Assembly (NCBI GenBank): GCA_964450865.1
Contig: CAYVHB010000013.1
Span: 1-64,000, forward strand
Length of the DNA stretch: 64,000 nt
DNA from: CAYVHB01 sp964450865
GTDB taxonomy: Bacteria; Bacillota; Clostridia; Saccharofermentanales; UBA5734
Direction: 5' to 3'
Shown here: positions 17,388-25,814 of the stretch, one piece after another
Layout: every line of letters begins with the position of its first letter
How positions within the stretch are numbered: the stretch's first letter is position 1
Program-made: the position numbers and the translations under genes
Notes under the pieces: model-generated
What the model saw: only the letters and a program-made list of their open reading frames with translations
Told to the model about the DNA's origin: nothing
Databases searched by the model: none

Positions 17388-18638
17388 TCAGGTCCGGCCG
17401 ATATCTTTGCGATAGTATGCATCCTGGAAGTGAATCCGGGCTACATCCGCGTAAGCCAGGTCAATGGCCTGGTCGAGGTTATCGGCCACGGCTGTTACAC
17501 CCAGGACCCGGCCACCACTGGTTTCAATCACACCATCCTTCAAGCGTGTGCCGGCATGGAAGACAACGCTGTGCTGGACCTGGTCAAGGCCGCTGATCGG
17601 ATAGCCGGTTTCATAATGTCCGGGATAGCCGCCTGAAGCCATGACCACACAGCAGGCTGCCTGGTTCTTCCAGCGGATCCGTTCCTGGTGCAAGACGCCG
17701 TCGATGACCGCTTCACAGATTGTCAGCAGGTCGGAATCGAGCAAGGACAAGACAACCTGGGCTTCCGGATCACCAAACCGGGCGTTGTATTCGATCACCT
17801 TGGGTCCCTGGGGTGTCAGCATCAGGCCAAAGTAAAGCACGCCCTTGAAGGGACAGCCTTCAGTGGCCAGGGCATCAACGGTCGGCTGGAAAATCGTTTC
17901 CTGCATCAAGGCCAGCTGAGCTTCAGTCAGGCTGGCACCCGGGGCAATCGTGCCCATTCCGCCGGTATTCGGACCCTGGTCGCCGTCAAAAGCCCGCTTA
18001 TGATCGCGCGATGAGACCATCGGCACGACCGTGCGGCCGTCGGCAAAGGCCAGCACCGTCAGCTCCGGTCCGGTCAGGAAAGACTCAATAACGACGCGGC
18101 GGCCGGCCTGGCCAAATATCGCATCGCCCATCATTCGGCGTACGGCGGCTTCGGCTTCTTCCAGCGTATAGGCGATGATGACCCCCTTGCCGAGGGCCAG
18201 GCCGTCAGCCTTGATTACCGTCGGCCAATCACACTGCCGCAGGTACAGCAGGGCGGCAGTCATATCATCAAACACGCGGTAATCAGCCGTGGGGATGCCA
18301 TAGCGGCGCATCAGTTCCTTGGCAAACGACTTGCTGGCTTCAATCCGGGCTGCTGCGCGGGTCGGTCCAAAGGCGCGAATGCCGGCGGCACTCAGCGCGT
18401 CGACCATGCCCAGCGCCAGCGGGTCATCAGGTCCTACAATCACCAGGTCAATGGCCTGGCTGCGGGCAAATTCCACCATGCTGGCAATATCGGTAGCGGC
18501 AATCGGCACCAGCGTGGCCAGGCTGGCAATCCCGGCATTACCGGGGGCGCAGAATAGCGCGCTGACGCGCGGGCTTTGCCTGAGTTTCCAGGCGATGACA
18601 TGCTCCCGGCCGCCACCGCCGATGATTAATACTTTCAT
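17388..18638 (-). CDS. purD: Phosphoribosylamine-glycine ligase
   Basis: 416 residues; joins glycine to phosphoribosylamine using ATP, step two of purine synthesis. It shows the N-terminal MKVLIIGGGGREHVIAWKL, FCAPGNAGI, the ATP-grasp region VIKADGLALGKGVIIA, SRDHKRAFDGDQGPNTGGMG and YNARFGDPEAQVVL. AAGGGAAGG precedes the ATG. It is last in the purE-purN-purH-purD transcript and ends about 160 bp before nadD-yqeK. Confidence 0.97.
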   Translation of the reverse strand: MKVLIIGGGGREHVIAWKLRQSPRVSALFCAPGNAGIASLATLVPIAATDIASMVEFARSQAIDLVIVGPDDPLALGMVDALSAAGIRAFGPTRAAARIEASKSFAKELMRRYGIPTADYRVFDDMTAALLYLRQCDWPTVIKADGLALGKGVIIAYTLEEAEAAVRRMMGDAIFGQAGRRVVIESFLTGPELTVLAFADGRTVVPMVSSRDHKRAFDGDQGPNTGGMGTIAPGASLTEAQLALMQETIFQPTVDALATEGCPFKGVLYFGLMLTPQGPKVIEYNARFGDPEAQVVLSLLDSDLLTICEAVIDGVLHQERIRWKNQAACCVVMASGGYPGHYETGYPISGLDQVQHSVVFHAGTRLKDGVIETSGGRVLGVTAVADNLDQAIDLAYADVARIHFQDAYYRKDIGRT

Positions 18639-18657
18639 GAATGCCTGGCCTTCCCTT

Positions 18658-20202
18658 TCAATGCCGGAAATGGCGCATCCCCGTGAAGATCATGGGGATA
18701 TTGTGCTGGTTGCAGGCGTCAATCGACTCCTGATCGCGGATTGAACCACCCGGCTGGATAATGGCGGCAACTCCGGCCGCGACAGCGGCAGCCACCGTAT
18801 CGGCAAACGGGAAAAAGGCGTCTGAACCGAGGATCGAGCCCCAGGCCTTGGTTCCGGCGTTGCGGATGGCGATTTCAGCCGACGTGATGCGATTGGGCTG
18901 GCCCGGGCCGATGCCGACAGTCTGCTTGTCCTTGACCAGGACAATGGCATTGGACTTGACATGCTTGACCACCTTCATGGCGAAGACCAGATCAGCCTGC
19001 ATCAACTCGTCCGGCTGAGCCGTGGTTGTGACTTTCCAGTCCGCCTGATCAAACAGGCTGGTGTCCTGGTCCTGGATCAGGATGCCGCCGTGGACCTGCT
19101 TGACCATCAGCTCACCGGCCGGAATGGGGGCTGCCACCTCCGGCAAGGCCAGCAGGCGCAGGTTTTTCTTCTGCTGCAGCAAAGCCAGGGCATCCGCTTC
19201 GAAGGACGGGGCAATGATCACTTCCAGGAATACTTCCTTCATAGCCTGGGCCACATCAAGCGTCACCGGCTGGTTGAGAGCCACGATCCCGCCGTAAATC
19301 GAGATCTTGTCAGCCTCGAAGGCCTTGGTCCAGGCAGCCAGCAGATTATCGGCACTGCCGACACCGCAGGGATTGGCATGCTTGATAGCCACGACGGTCG
19401 GTTCACTGAATTCCTTTAGCAGGGTGATCGCCGCGTCCGTGTCGGCAATATTATTATAGGACAGTTCCTTGCCGCCAAGCTGGACAGCTTCGGTCAGGGA
19501 GCCGGCCTGGGGCAGGGCATCGCGGTAAAACGAGGCGCTCTGGTGCGGATTTTCGCCATAACGCAGGCTGCTGATCCGGTCAAAGGTCAGGGTCAGCTGG
19601 GCCGGCAGTTCCGGATCCGCGGACTGGGTGCGGAAATACTGGGCAATCAGGGAATCATAAGCAGCCGTATGCTCGAATACCTTGCGGGCCAGGTTGAAAC
19701 GGGTGGCCAGGCTGGTGTCGCCATTGGCCCGGATTTCGTCAAGAACCTGTGCATAGTCGGCCGGGTCGACCAGGGCAGTCACATCACGGTGATTCTTGGC
19801 CGCGGCCCGCAGCATGCCCGGTCCGCCGATGTCAATATTCTCAATACAATCTTCCGGACTGACACCCGGCTTGAGGATGGTCTGCTTGAAAGGGTACAGA
19901 TTGATGATGATCAGGTCAATTGGCTTGATCGCCAGCCTGGCCAGGGTCTCCATGTGCTCCTCGTTATCCCGGATGGCCAGGATCCCGCCATGGATCTTGG
20001 GGTGCAGGGTTTTAACCCGGCCATCCAGGCACTCCGGATAACCGGTGACATCTGACACATTGATAACCGGGATATTGGCGCGGACCAGGGCATTGGCGGT
20101 TCCACCGGTCGAAATCAACTCGATTCCCAGGTCGACCAGGGTCCTGGCCAGGTCGAGCAGGCCGGTTTTATCGGAGACACTGATCAGGGCTCGTTTTATC
20201 AT
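18658..20202 (-). CDS. purH: Bifunctional AICAR transformylase / IMP cyclohydrolase
   Basis: 514 residues; carries out the last two steps to IMP using formyl-tetrahydrofolate. The IMP cyclohydrolase part opens MIKRALISVSDKTGLLDLAR and has ISTGGTA and LDGRVKTLHPKIHGGILA. The transformylase part has LRYGENPHQSASFY, VVAIKHANPCGVG, SNAIVLVKDKQTVGIGPGQP, GSDAFFPFAD and IIQPGGSIRDQESIDACNQH. AGGAGG is upstream of the ATG. Confidence 0.97.
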   Translation of the reverse strand: MIKRALISVSDKTGLLDLARTLVDLGIELISTGGTANALVRANIPVINVSDVTGYPECLDGRVKTLHPKIHGGILAIRDNEEHMETLARLAIKPIDLIIINLYPFKQTILKPGVSPEDCIENIDIGGPGMLRAAAKNHRDVTALVDPADYAQVLDEIRANGDTSLATRFNLARKVFEHTAAYDSLIAQYFRTQSADPELPAQLTLTFDRISSLRYGENPHQSASFYRDALPQAGSLTEAVQLGGKELSYNNIADTDAAITLLKEFSEPTVVAIKHANPCGVGSADNLLAAWTKAFEADKISIYGGIVALNQPVTLDVAQAMKEVFLEVIIAPSFEADALALLQQKKNLRLLALPEVAAPIPAGELMVKQVHGGILIQDQDTSLFDQADWKVTTTAQPDELMQADLVFAMKVVKHVKSNAIVLVKDKQTVGIGPGQPNRITSAEIAIRNAGTKAWGSILGSDAFFPFADTVAAAVAAGVAAIIQPGGSIRDQESIDACNQHNIPMIFTGMRHFRH

Positions 20203-20295
20203 GACTGTTTCCTCCTGAAAATGATTCTATACATACAAAATGGCAGTATTGGCAGCAACCGTATGCTGAATTGGGCACCATGGTTGAAGCCGGGA

Positions 20296-20973
20296 TCAGG
20301 CCAGCGATTCGCTGTCGATGGATTGCGGATCCTGACTATCGTCGCGGATGATCGTGCGCCGGCCGCTGACCAGCACACGGCCAGCCGCAATCAGGGCGAT
20401 GGCTTCGGGCAGGATTTCCTGCTCCGCTTCCTGCATGATCCGCTGCTGCAGACTTTGCGGGGTATCATCGTCCCAGACCGGCACGGCTTTTTGCAGGATT
20501 ACCGGCCCTTCGTCATACTGTTCATCCACATAATGCACGGTCGCGCCTGAGACCTTGACTCCGTAGGCCAGTGCCGCTTCATGCGGCCGGATGCCATACA
20601 AGCCAGGGCCGCAGAACGACGGGATCAGCGACGGATGAATGTTGATGATCTTGTGCCGGTAAGCATGAACGAAACGGGGACCGAGTAAATTGAGGAAGCC
20701 GGCCAGCACCACCAGCTGGATGGCCTGGTCAGCGAGGATATCCAGCAAGGCCTGATCATAGGCGTCCAGATCCAAATAATCGGCCCGCCGGATGACATGC
20801 GCTGGAATACTGGCCTTGTGAGCCCGGACCAGGGCAAATGCATCCGGGCGCGACGATATGACACAGGCGATTGCAATCCTATCAAGCCGGCCATCATGAA
20901 TCCGGTCGAGGATAGCCTGCAGATTCGTGCCACCACCTGAAACAAAAACGGCAATTTTGAACGGTTCTGTCAT
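20296..20973 (-). CDS. purN: Phosphoribosylglycinamide formyltransferase
   Basis: 225 residues; formylates GAR with formyl-tetrahydrofolate. It shows VFVSGGGTNLQAILD, VLAGFLNLLGPRFV, the catalytic stretch IINIHPSLIPSF (Asn and His), GATVHYVDEQYDEGPVILQ (catalytic Asp) and a C-terminal helix. The last 20 residues form a polar tail. AAAGGAG is upstream. It is second in the purE-N-H-D operon. Confidence 0.96.
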   Translation of the reverse strand: MTEPFKIAVFVSGGGTNLQAILDRIHDGRLDRIAIACVISSRPDAFALVRAHKASIPAHVIRRADYLDLDAYDQALLDILADQAIQLVVLAGFLNLLGPRFVHAYRHKIINIHPSLIPSFCGPGLYGIRPHEAALAYGVKVSGATVHYVDEQYDEGPVILQKAVPVWDDDTPQSLQQRIMQEAEQEILPEAIALIAAGRVLVSGRRTIIRDDSQDPQSIDSESLA

Positions 20974-21053
20974 CCCGGGTCTCCTTTCGCGATCTTTGTT
21001 ACAACCTCTGTTGCGATTTCTGTGTATCGGTACTGAATCGAAAGTCGCTTGCT

Positions 21054-21557
21054 TTAGCGCATCTGACCCAGTTTTTCCTGTAGCCGCTCATTGCGGGCTG
21101 CTACACCGGCTGCCAGATTCTCCTTGTAGCGGAGCAGCCGGTCACCCAGTGATGAATCCTCCAGGGCCAGGATTTGCGCCGCCAGAATCGCAGCGTTGGC
21201 CGCGCCATCAATGGCGACAGTCGCCACGGGAATGCCACTTGGCATCTGGACAATGGCATACAAGGCATCGACGCCATTCAAGGCTCCACCGCGGATCGGC
21301 ACGCCGATAACCGGCAGAATCGTATAGGCCGCCAGGACACCCGGCAAGTGAGCAGCCAGCCCGGCTGCGGCAATAATCACGCCAAAACCATCCTGCTGGG
21401 CGGAGCGGGCCAGGCTGGCCGCTTTATCCGGGGTCCGGTGCGCCGAACAGACAACGGCTTCATACGACAGGCTGAATTCGTGTAAAGTCTTGAAGCAGGC
21501 TTCCATTACTGGATAATCGGAATCACTGCCCATCACAACTAATACTCTTTTTGACAT
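21054..21557 (-). CDS. purE: N5-carboxyaminoimidazole ribonucleotide mutase
   Basis: 167 residues from the ATG at 21557 with AGAGGTC just upstream; the frame to 21596 is not needed. The sequence shows VVMGSDSDYPVMEACF, CSAHRTPDKAA, VIIAAAGLAAHLPGVLAA and PVIGVPIRGGALNGVDALYA, the PurE class I pattern. It interconverts N5-CAIR and CAIR. No purK is seen in the window. It is the first gene of the purine operon, about 80 bp upstream of purN. Confidence 0.96.
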   Translation of the reverse strand: MSKRVLVVMGSDSDYPVMEACFKTLHEFSLSYEAVVCSAHRTPDKAASLARSAQQDGFGVIIAAAGLAAHLPGVLAAYTILPVIGVPIRGGALNGVDALYAIVQMPSGIPVATVAIDGAANAAILAAQILALEDSSLGDRLLRYKENLAAGVAARNERLQEKLGQMR

Positions 21558-21594
21558 AAAGACCTCTTTCACCAGTTTTTGCATGGCATACCTC

Positions 21595-21624
21595 ATAGTA
21601 ACAAAGGTTTTGTCGAACCGTCAA
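21595..21624 (-). promoter_or_regulatory. Promoter of the pur operon
   Basis: On the minus strand TTGACG (21624-21619) and TACTAT (21600-21595) have an 18-bp spacer, and the -10 carries a TGT extension. It sits about 40 bp before the purE start codon. No purine riboswitch structure is evident in this short leader. Confidence 0.55.
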
Positions 21625-21988
21625 CGAAATCGTGAGCTGTACCTCGGGATCCTGGCTGGTTTGTGATCATTGATTGCCCATTTTCTGCCTTTACAGCTAT
21701 CAACTGCCTGTTCCGGTTATATCCGTGGATCATTTACATCGCAAAAGGGGCTGTCGTGGGGTTGTACAAGGTCTACACATGGATGATGAACAGATTTTTC
21801 ATCGCCTGATCGTAGATTTTATAGGAGGTTCCTATATAATGGAAACAGGGTTGCCGGCAGTATCATTTTCAAACAATAAAGTGTTTTAACATACCTTCAA
21901 CCCCAGTTATTCCAGTTCTTTTGCTTTCGATCTTAATAAGCCCGGTCCTGCTGCTTTTAGCCTCGTTGATTGAAAAGGAAGGTGACCT
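21625..21988. other. Intergenic region between pur operon and M6 protease
   Basis: No gene supported. It holds the divergent purE promoter side, a palindrome/-10 element near 21821-21840 and a long plus-strand leader. A 16-codon frame at 21839-21889 begins ten bases after AGGAGG, but its ATG coincides with TATAAT, so it is more likely promoter sequence than a leader peptide. Confidence 0.5.
21821..21840 (+). promoter_or_regulatory. Possible promoter with palindrome upstream of the M6 protease
   Basis: ATAGGAGGTTCCTAT (6-bp arms, 3-base centre) runs into TATAAT at 21835-21840. The position of the dyad just before the -10 would suit a repressor or activator. The -35 is poor. Transcription from here would give a leader of about 140 nt before the gene at 21989. 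Confidence 0.35.
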
Positions 21989-24193
21989 ATGAAGTTCAGA
22001 AGGATTTTTCTGCTGGCCCTGGTTCTTGTCATGATCCTCAGTACCGTGTCAATCAGTTATGCCGCACCGGATCCGGCGGACGGCTCATCGCCAGTCAGGC
22101 AACAAAAAAATGACAATCTGCCTGATCCTCTCTCCAGTAAGCAGCTCGGCCTGATCGGCGAAGCCCGCCAGGCGATCCTGAACGGCGAAATCGAAGGCGG
22201 GGCCAGTGTCCTGAGTACAGGAAACGGCCGGTATATCCAGCTAGACCGTGAAGGTGACCGGGCGATCTGGACAGTTCTGGGCGAATTTGCCGATCTGGCC
22301 CATAATACGATTCCAAAACCTGACCGGCGATATGACAATTCAACACTCTGGACTGCTGATTTTAGCCGGAACTATTACCAGCAGCTGTTGTTTGATGATA
22401 CACCCGGCGCCAATTCGATGCTCAACTTCTACATCGAGCAGTCCTCCAACCGCTTCGCTGTACGCGGCGATGTTTCGGATTGGATCACAGTCCCGGGCAA
22501 CGCGGCCGATTATGATGACAACGATGACAACGATGTCTGGAAATTCCTCGAAGACTCGGTCAATGGCTGGTATGCTACCCAGATTGCGGCCGGACAGACT
22601 CCGGAGCAGATAAACGACTACCTGAACCAGTTCGACGTCTGGGACCGCTATGATTATAACAATAATGGTAATTTTGATGAACCGGATGGCTATATTGATA
22701 CCTTCCAGTCCGTCCATGCCGGTCTTGGTGAGGAAGCAGGCGCGCCGGACTGGATGATCTGGAGTCACAGCTGGTATGTCCGTTACGACGACGATGGTAT
22801 TACCGGGCCATCCTTCAACAAAGCCGGCGGCATCCAGGTCGGAGACAGCAATTTCTGGGTTGGCAAGTACACCATCCAGCCGGAAAATGGCGGTGTGTGC
22901 GTTTTCGCCCATGAATTCGGCCATGATCTGGGCCTGCCGGACCTGTATGACTACTACGGGACGAATGGTACGGGTTACTGGACCCTCATGTCCCACGGCA
23001 GCTGGTTGTCAGACGGCAAGGAAGATATCGGCTCAAAACCCAGCCATATGGGAGCCTGGGAAAAATACCAGCTGGGCTGGCTGACCTACAATGTAGCCAG
23101 CGCGGCAACCCGTTCGGTGCACAAACTGGGGCCGATGGAGTTTACAACCCGCCAGGCTCAAGGCTTATTCGTGATCCTGCCGGATAAAACCGTACAGGAG
23201 ACGATTGGTACACCTTATGCCGGCAATTATTTCTATTATAGCGGATCAGCCAACAATCTGAATAACAAGATCTATAAAGCCTACAATCTGGCGGCCGGCA
23301 GTTCGCTGGCGGCCATGGTCCAGTATGGCATTGAAACTGGTTATGATTATGCCAGCGTGATTATCTCAACCGATAATGGCGCTAACTGGCAGACTGTGCC
23401 AGTCAATCTCTCCAATTCCAAAATCAAGCCGAACGGCTTCGACGGCAATTCAGCTGGATGGGTCAGCCTCACGGCCGATCTGTCAGCCTATACCGGAAAT
23501 GTCCTGCTGGGTTTCCAGTATGTGACCGATGGCGGCGTCAACTGGGGCGGCCTGATGCTGGATGAGATCGCTGTCACCGGATACCCGACCGATGGGGCTG
23601 AATCCGACGGCGGCTGGACCTGTATGCCCCTTTCGGGCTTCAAGGTTACAACAGGCACGGAGTTTGTGTCGTACAGCCATTATTATGTTGTTGAGTATCG
23701 GACGTATAAAGGGTACGATGCTGTCCTGAAAACCGGCCCTTATTATTTCGGTTATGGGAATGATCCGGAAAAGGTTAATTATGTTGATCATTTTGCCTAT
23801 CAGGATGGTATGCTGATTAATTATTATGACACATCCGTACCGGACAATAACACAGCGCTCCATCCCGGACAGGGCTTGCTGCTGCCGGTCGATGCCCATC
23901 CGAAGACGCTGTATCGCGTTGATGGCAAGCGCTGGAGCAACATGATCCAGACCTATGATGCCACCTTCTCTTTGCAGCGCACCGACGGTATCCGCAATAT
24001 CCATGTCAACAGCCAGCTTTCACCGGTCAGGAGCCTGCCGGCCGCCCCGGTCTTTGACGATACCCGATCCTATTACGATCCCGCCAATCCACTGAACAGC
24101 GTCATCACGCCCAATACCGGAACCCGGATCACTGTACTGGGCTATAATCCGCATGGCGGATACATGACTGTCCGCGTCAGCGCCAGCCGGTAA
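21989..24193 (+). CDS. Secreted M6-family metalloprotease (immune inhibitor A-like)
   Basis: 734 residues with a clear signal peptide (MKFRRIFLLALVLVMILSTV, cut after SYA). The zinc site HEFGHDLGLPD is at residues 308-318, followed by GTGYWTLMSHGSW with the Met-turn, the M6 pattern. Upstream are Asp-rich stretches (YDDNDDNDVWKF, DYNNNGNFDEPDGYID), likely Ca sites. The C-terminal half has the jelly-roll-like segments seen in InhA proteins (YDYASVIISTDNGANW, GFQYVTDGGVNWGGLMLDEI). It probably degrades proteins outside the cell. AAGGAAGGTGA precedes the ATG. It stands alone, with its own terminator. Confidence 0.92.
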   Translation: MKFRRIFLLALVLVMILSTVSISYAAPDPADGSSPVRQQKNDNLPDPLSSKQLGLIGEARQAILNGEIEGGASVLSTGNGRYIQLDREGDRAIWTVLGEFADLAHNTIPKPDRRYDNSTLWTADFSRNYYQQLLFDDTPGANSMLNFYIEQSSNRFAVRGDVSDWITVPGNAADYDDNDDNDVWKFLEDSVNGWYATQIAAGQTPEQINDYLNQFDVWDRYDYNNNGNFDEPDGYIDTFQSVHAGLGEEAGAPDWMIWSHSWYVRYDDDGITGPSFNKAGGIQVGDSNFWVGKYTIQPENGGVCVFAHEFGHDLGLPDLYDYYGTNGTGYWTLMSHGSWLSDGKEDIGSKPSHMGAWEKYQLGWLTYNVASAATRSVHKLGPMEFTTRQAQGLFVILPDKTVQETIGTPYAGNYFYYSGSANNLNNKIYKAYNLAAGSSLAAMVQYGIETGYDYASVIISTDNGANWQTVPVNLSNSKIKPNGFDGNSAGWVSLTADLSAYTGNVLLGFQYVTDGGVNWGGLMLDEIAVTGYPTDGAESDGGWTCMPLSGFKVTTGTEFVSYSHYYVVEYRTYKGYDAVLKTGPYYFGYGNDPEKVNYVDHFAYQDGMLINYYDTSVPDNNTALHPGQGLLLPVDAHPKTLYRVDGKRWSNMIQTYDATFSLQRTDGIRNIHVNSQLSPVRSLPAAPVFDDTRSYYDPANPLNSVITPNTGTRITVLGYNPHGGYMTVRVSASR

Positions 24194-24305
24194 GCGCAGC
24201 AAGTATGTGATCCGTCAGCGCCTGACGGTAAGCGCAGCTGATTGATGATCCGCCTGGGTTGGCACAACCGATGTCATGTTGTTAAAGAATTGATGAATAT
24301 GGAAG

Positions 24306-24350
24306 AGCCCGGTCAGCGTTGAACTATTCGCCTGACCGGGCTTCTTTTTT
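24306..24350 (+). terminator. Rho-independent terminator after the M6 protease
   Basis: An 11-bp stem (AGCCCGGTCAG with CTGACCGGGCT), loop closed by further GC pairs, then TTCTTTTTT. A second small hairpin, CGTCAG-CGC-CTGACG, is at 24213-24227, and a GGTAAGCGCAGC word that includes the protease stop codon is duplicated around it. Confidence 0.88.
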
Positions 24351-24396
24351 GCTCAGGAAGGCATATGACTGATCAAGGCCTGCATACAAACAAGGC

Positions 24397-24460
24397 CAAT
24401 TGGGCTGCCGGGCCAGTCTGATTGGCGTACAGGCCAGTCTGATTGGCGTACAGGTCAGTC
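24397..24460. repeat. 21-bp tandem repeat at the end of the VWA gene
   Basis: Near-identical 21-bp units at 24419-24439 and 24440-24460 (TGATTGGCGTACAGGYCAGTC), with a degenerate third unit at about 24397-24418. The stop codon of the VWA gene lies inside the last unit, so repeat expansion could change its C-terminus. Confidence 0.85.
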
Positions 24461-25240
24461 CGTTTTGCTCGCAGATCTGTCAATCTGGTCTGTCCCATCC
24501 TGAAACGCTGGCTGTTCACCACCCTGATCCGCATGACTCTGATTATAGTTGCTGCGACGACGAAAATTATTGCCCCGCATGCTATTGCCTCGAAATATGG
24601 ATGTATGGATCGCACTGATGGTTGCAATTTTCAGACAATAATCCAGAATATCCGGATCAGCAGCCTGCATAAATCCAGCAGTGGGCAACTGGTTGGTAAA
24701 TCTGATCAGTGCTTGCGTGTAACGTTCTGCCCTCGACCCGCAGGCAACGGCCAGACGGACAGCCTGACTTCCCCGGTCCGTATTGTCCAGATCCCGAATC
24801 GCGTCAGCATATCGGCGATTACTGGCCAGGGTAAAACCAGCAGTAACCAGAATGCAGACCGGCCGATAGCCGGCATTTTGGATCACACCGGACATCAACT
24901 CTTTCCGCAACAGCCTGATAGCTCCGGCTGCTGCTGTAACAGGGCCAGGCTGACCGTGCAAATTCTGCCAGCTGACCTGATCCAGGCTGACAGGGGCCGG
25001 GCCAATGTGCCAGGAAACCTTGTCAGCAAAACAGATCGCGCGTATATAGATCGGCCGTTCCGGCGTTGGCGGGAAGACTGCCTTCAATTCCGCCAGAACC
25101 TGACGGATAGCCTGGTTAAATGCGATCAGCCATTTCTCATCCATAGAATTGGATACATCAATCAGCCAGATGAGATGCAGCGGTTGCGTCAGCGCAACAT
25201 CAGTGTCCGGCGGCTCCGGATAAATGTCTTGACCGGGCAT
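24455..25240 (-). CDS. VWA-domain protein, TerY-like
   Basis: 261 residues from the ATG at 25240, which is seven bases after AGGAGG. Residues 20 to about 200 form a von Willebrand A domain: LHLIWLIDVSNSMDEKW carries the metal-binding DxSxS (MIDAS), with later acidic and Thr positions in YRPVCILVTAGFTLASN. The overall layout recalls TerY, a tellurite-resistance-associated VWA protein that works with kinase and phosphatase partners. No ter genes are nearby, so the role is unclear. The C-terminal 45 residues are polar and Asn/Arg rich. The last codons run into a 21-bp repeat. Confidence 0.7.
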   Translation of the reverse strand: MPGQDIYPEPPDTDVALTQPLHLIWLIDVSNSMDEKWLIAFNQAIRQVLAELKAVFPPTPERPIYIRAICFADKVSWHIGPAPVSLDQVSWQNLHGQPGPVTAAAGAIRLLRKELMSGVIQNAGYRPVCILVTAGFTLASNRRYADAIRDLDNTDRGSQAVRLAVACGSRAERYTQALIRFTNQLPTAGFMQAADPDILDYCLKIATISAIHTSIFRGNSMRGNNFRRRSNYNQSHADQGGEQPAFQDGTDQIDRSASKTD

Positions 25241-25814
25241 GTTCATGCCTCCTGCTGGATCTTTTTCTGGAACGTCCTGCCTAATGAAAACGAGCGATTG
25301 CCAAGTTGTATTTATTCTGTCAAATCAATGCTAGCATATTGCAGGCCGTGGCATAATTGGGGGCTGACCAGTGGTCATTTTATGTGTGCATGACAACATT
25401 TGACAAACAATCACAACAAAGTGACCTTTCATCCCGATTGAGGAGCGGCGATTAACCAATAACGGTTCAGTGCCGGATTTGAATACCAGAAATCACAGTC
25501 AGATATTGATCAGCAAAAGGATAGTCAGCCAGATGCAATTTAAAACTATTGCATCCGGGACCAACACTGGTCATGTTGTAATTCGATACTTACATTTTAA
25601 CGGAATACAGGTCTTTTTGTACAGCCTGTTTGCTTGAATTGATCACTGGCTATCATTCTTCGCGTGAAAAAACCGCCGGTCTCGATGAGGCCAGGCGGCT
25701 TATTGGCTTGACGGTCATGGTTTAGTGAATTGAATCCATTCAATCTCCCTGACCAGAACTGCTGCCAAGACGACCACGCCATTGCAGCAGTGGATCCGGA
25801 CTTATCAGTTGTAT
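25241..25814. other. 574-bp intergenic region, AT-richer than surroundings
   Basis: No coding signal found on either strand. It contains the terminator of the lar operon (25667-25700), an inverted repeat GATGCAAT/ATTGCATC at 25532-25555, and a nearby GACCA/TGGTC dyad. It should also contain the VWA gene promoter, which I could not place firmly. Confidence 0.6.
25667..25700 (-). terminator. Terminator of the lar operon
   Basis: On the minus strand AGCCGCCTGGCC and the matching GACCGGCGG arm form a GC-rich stem with short mismatches, followed by TTTTTT. It lies about 115 bp after the larC stop. Confidence 0.8.
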
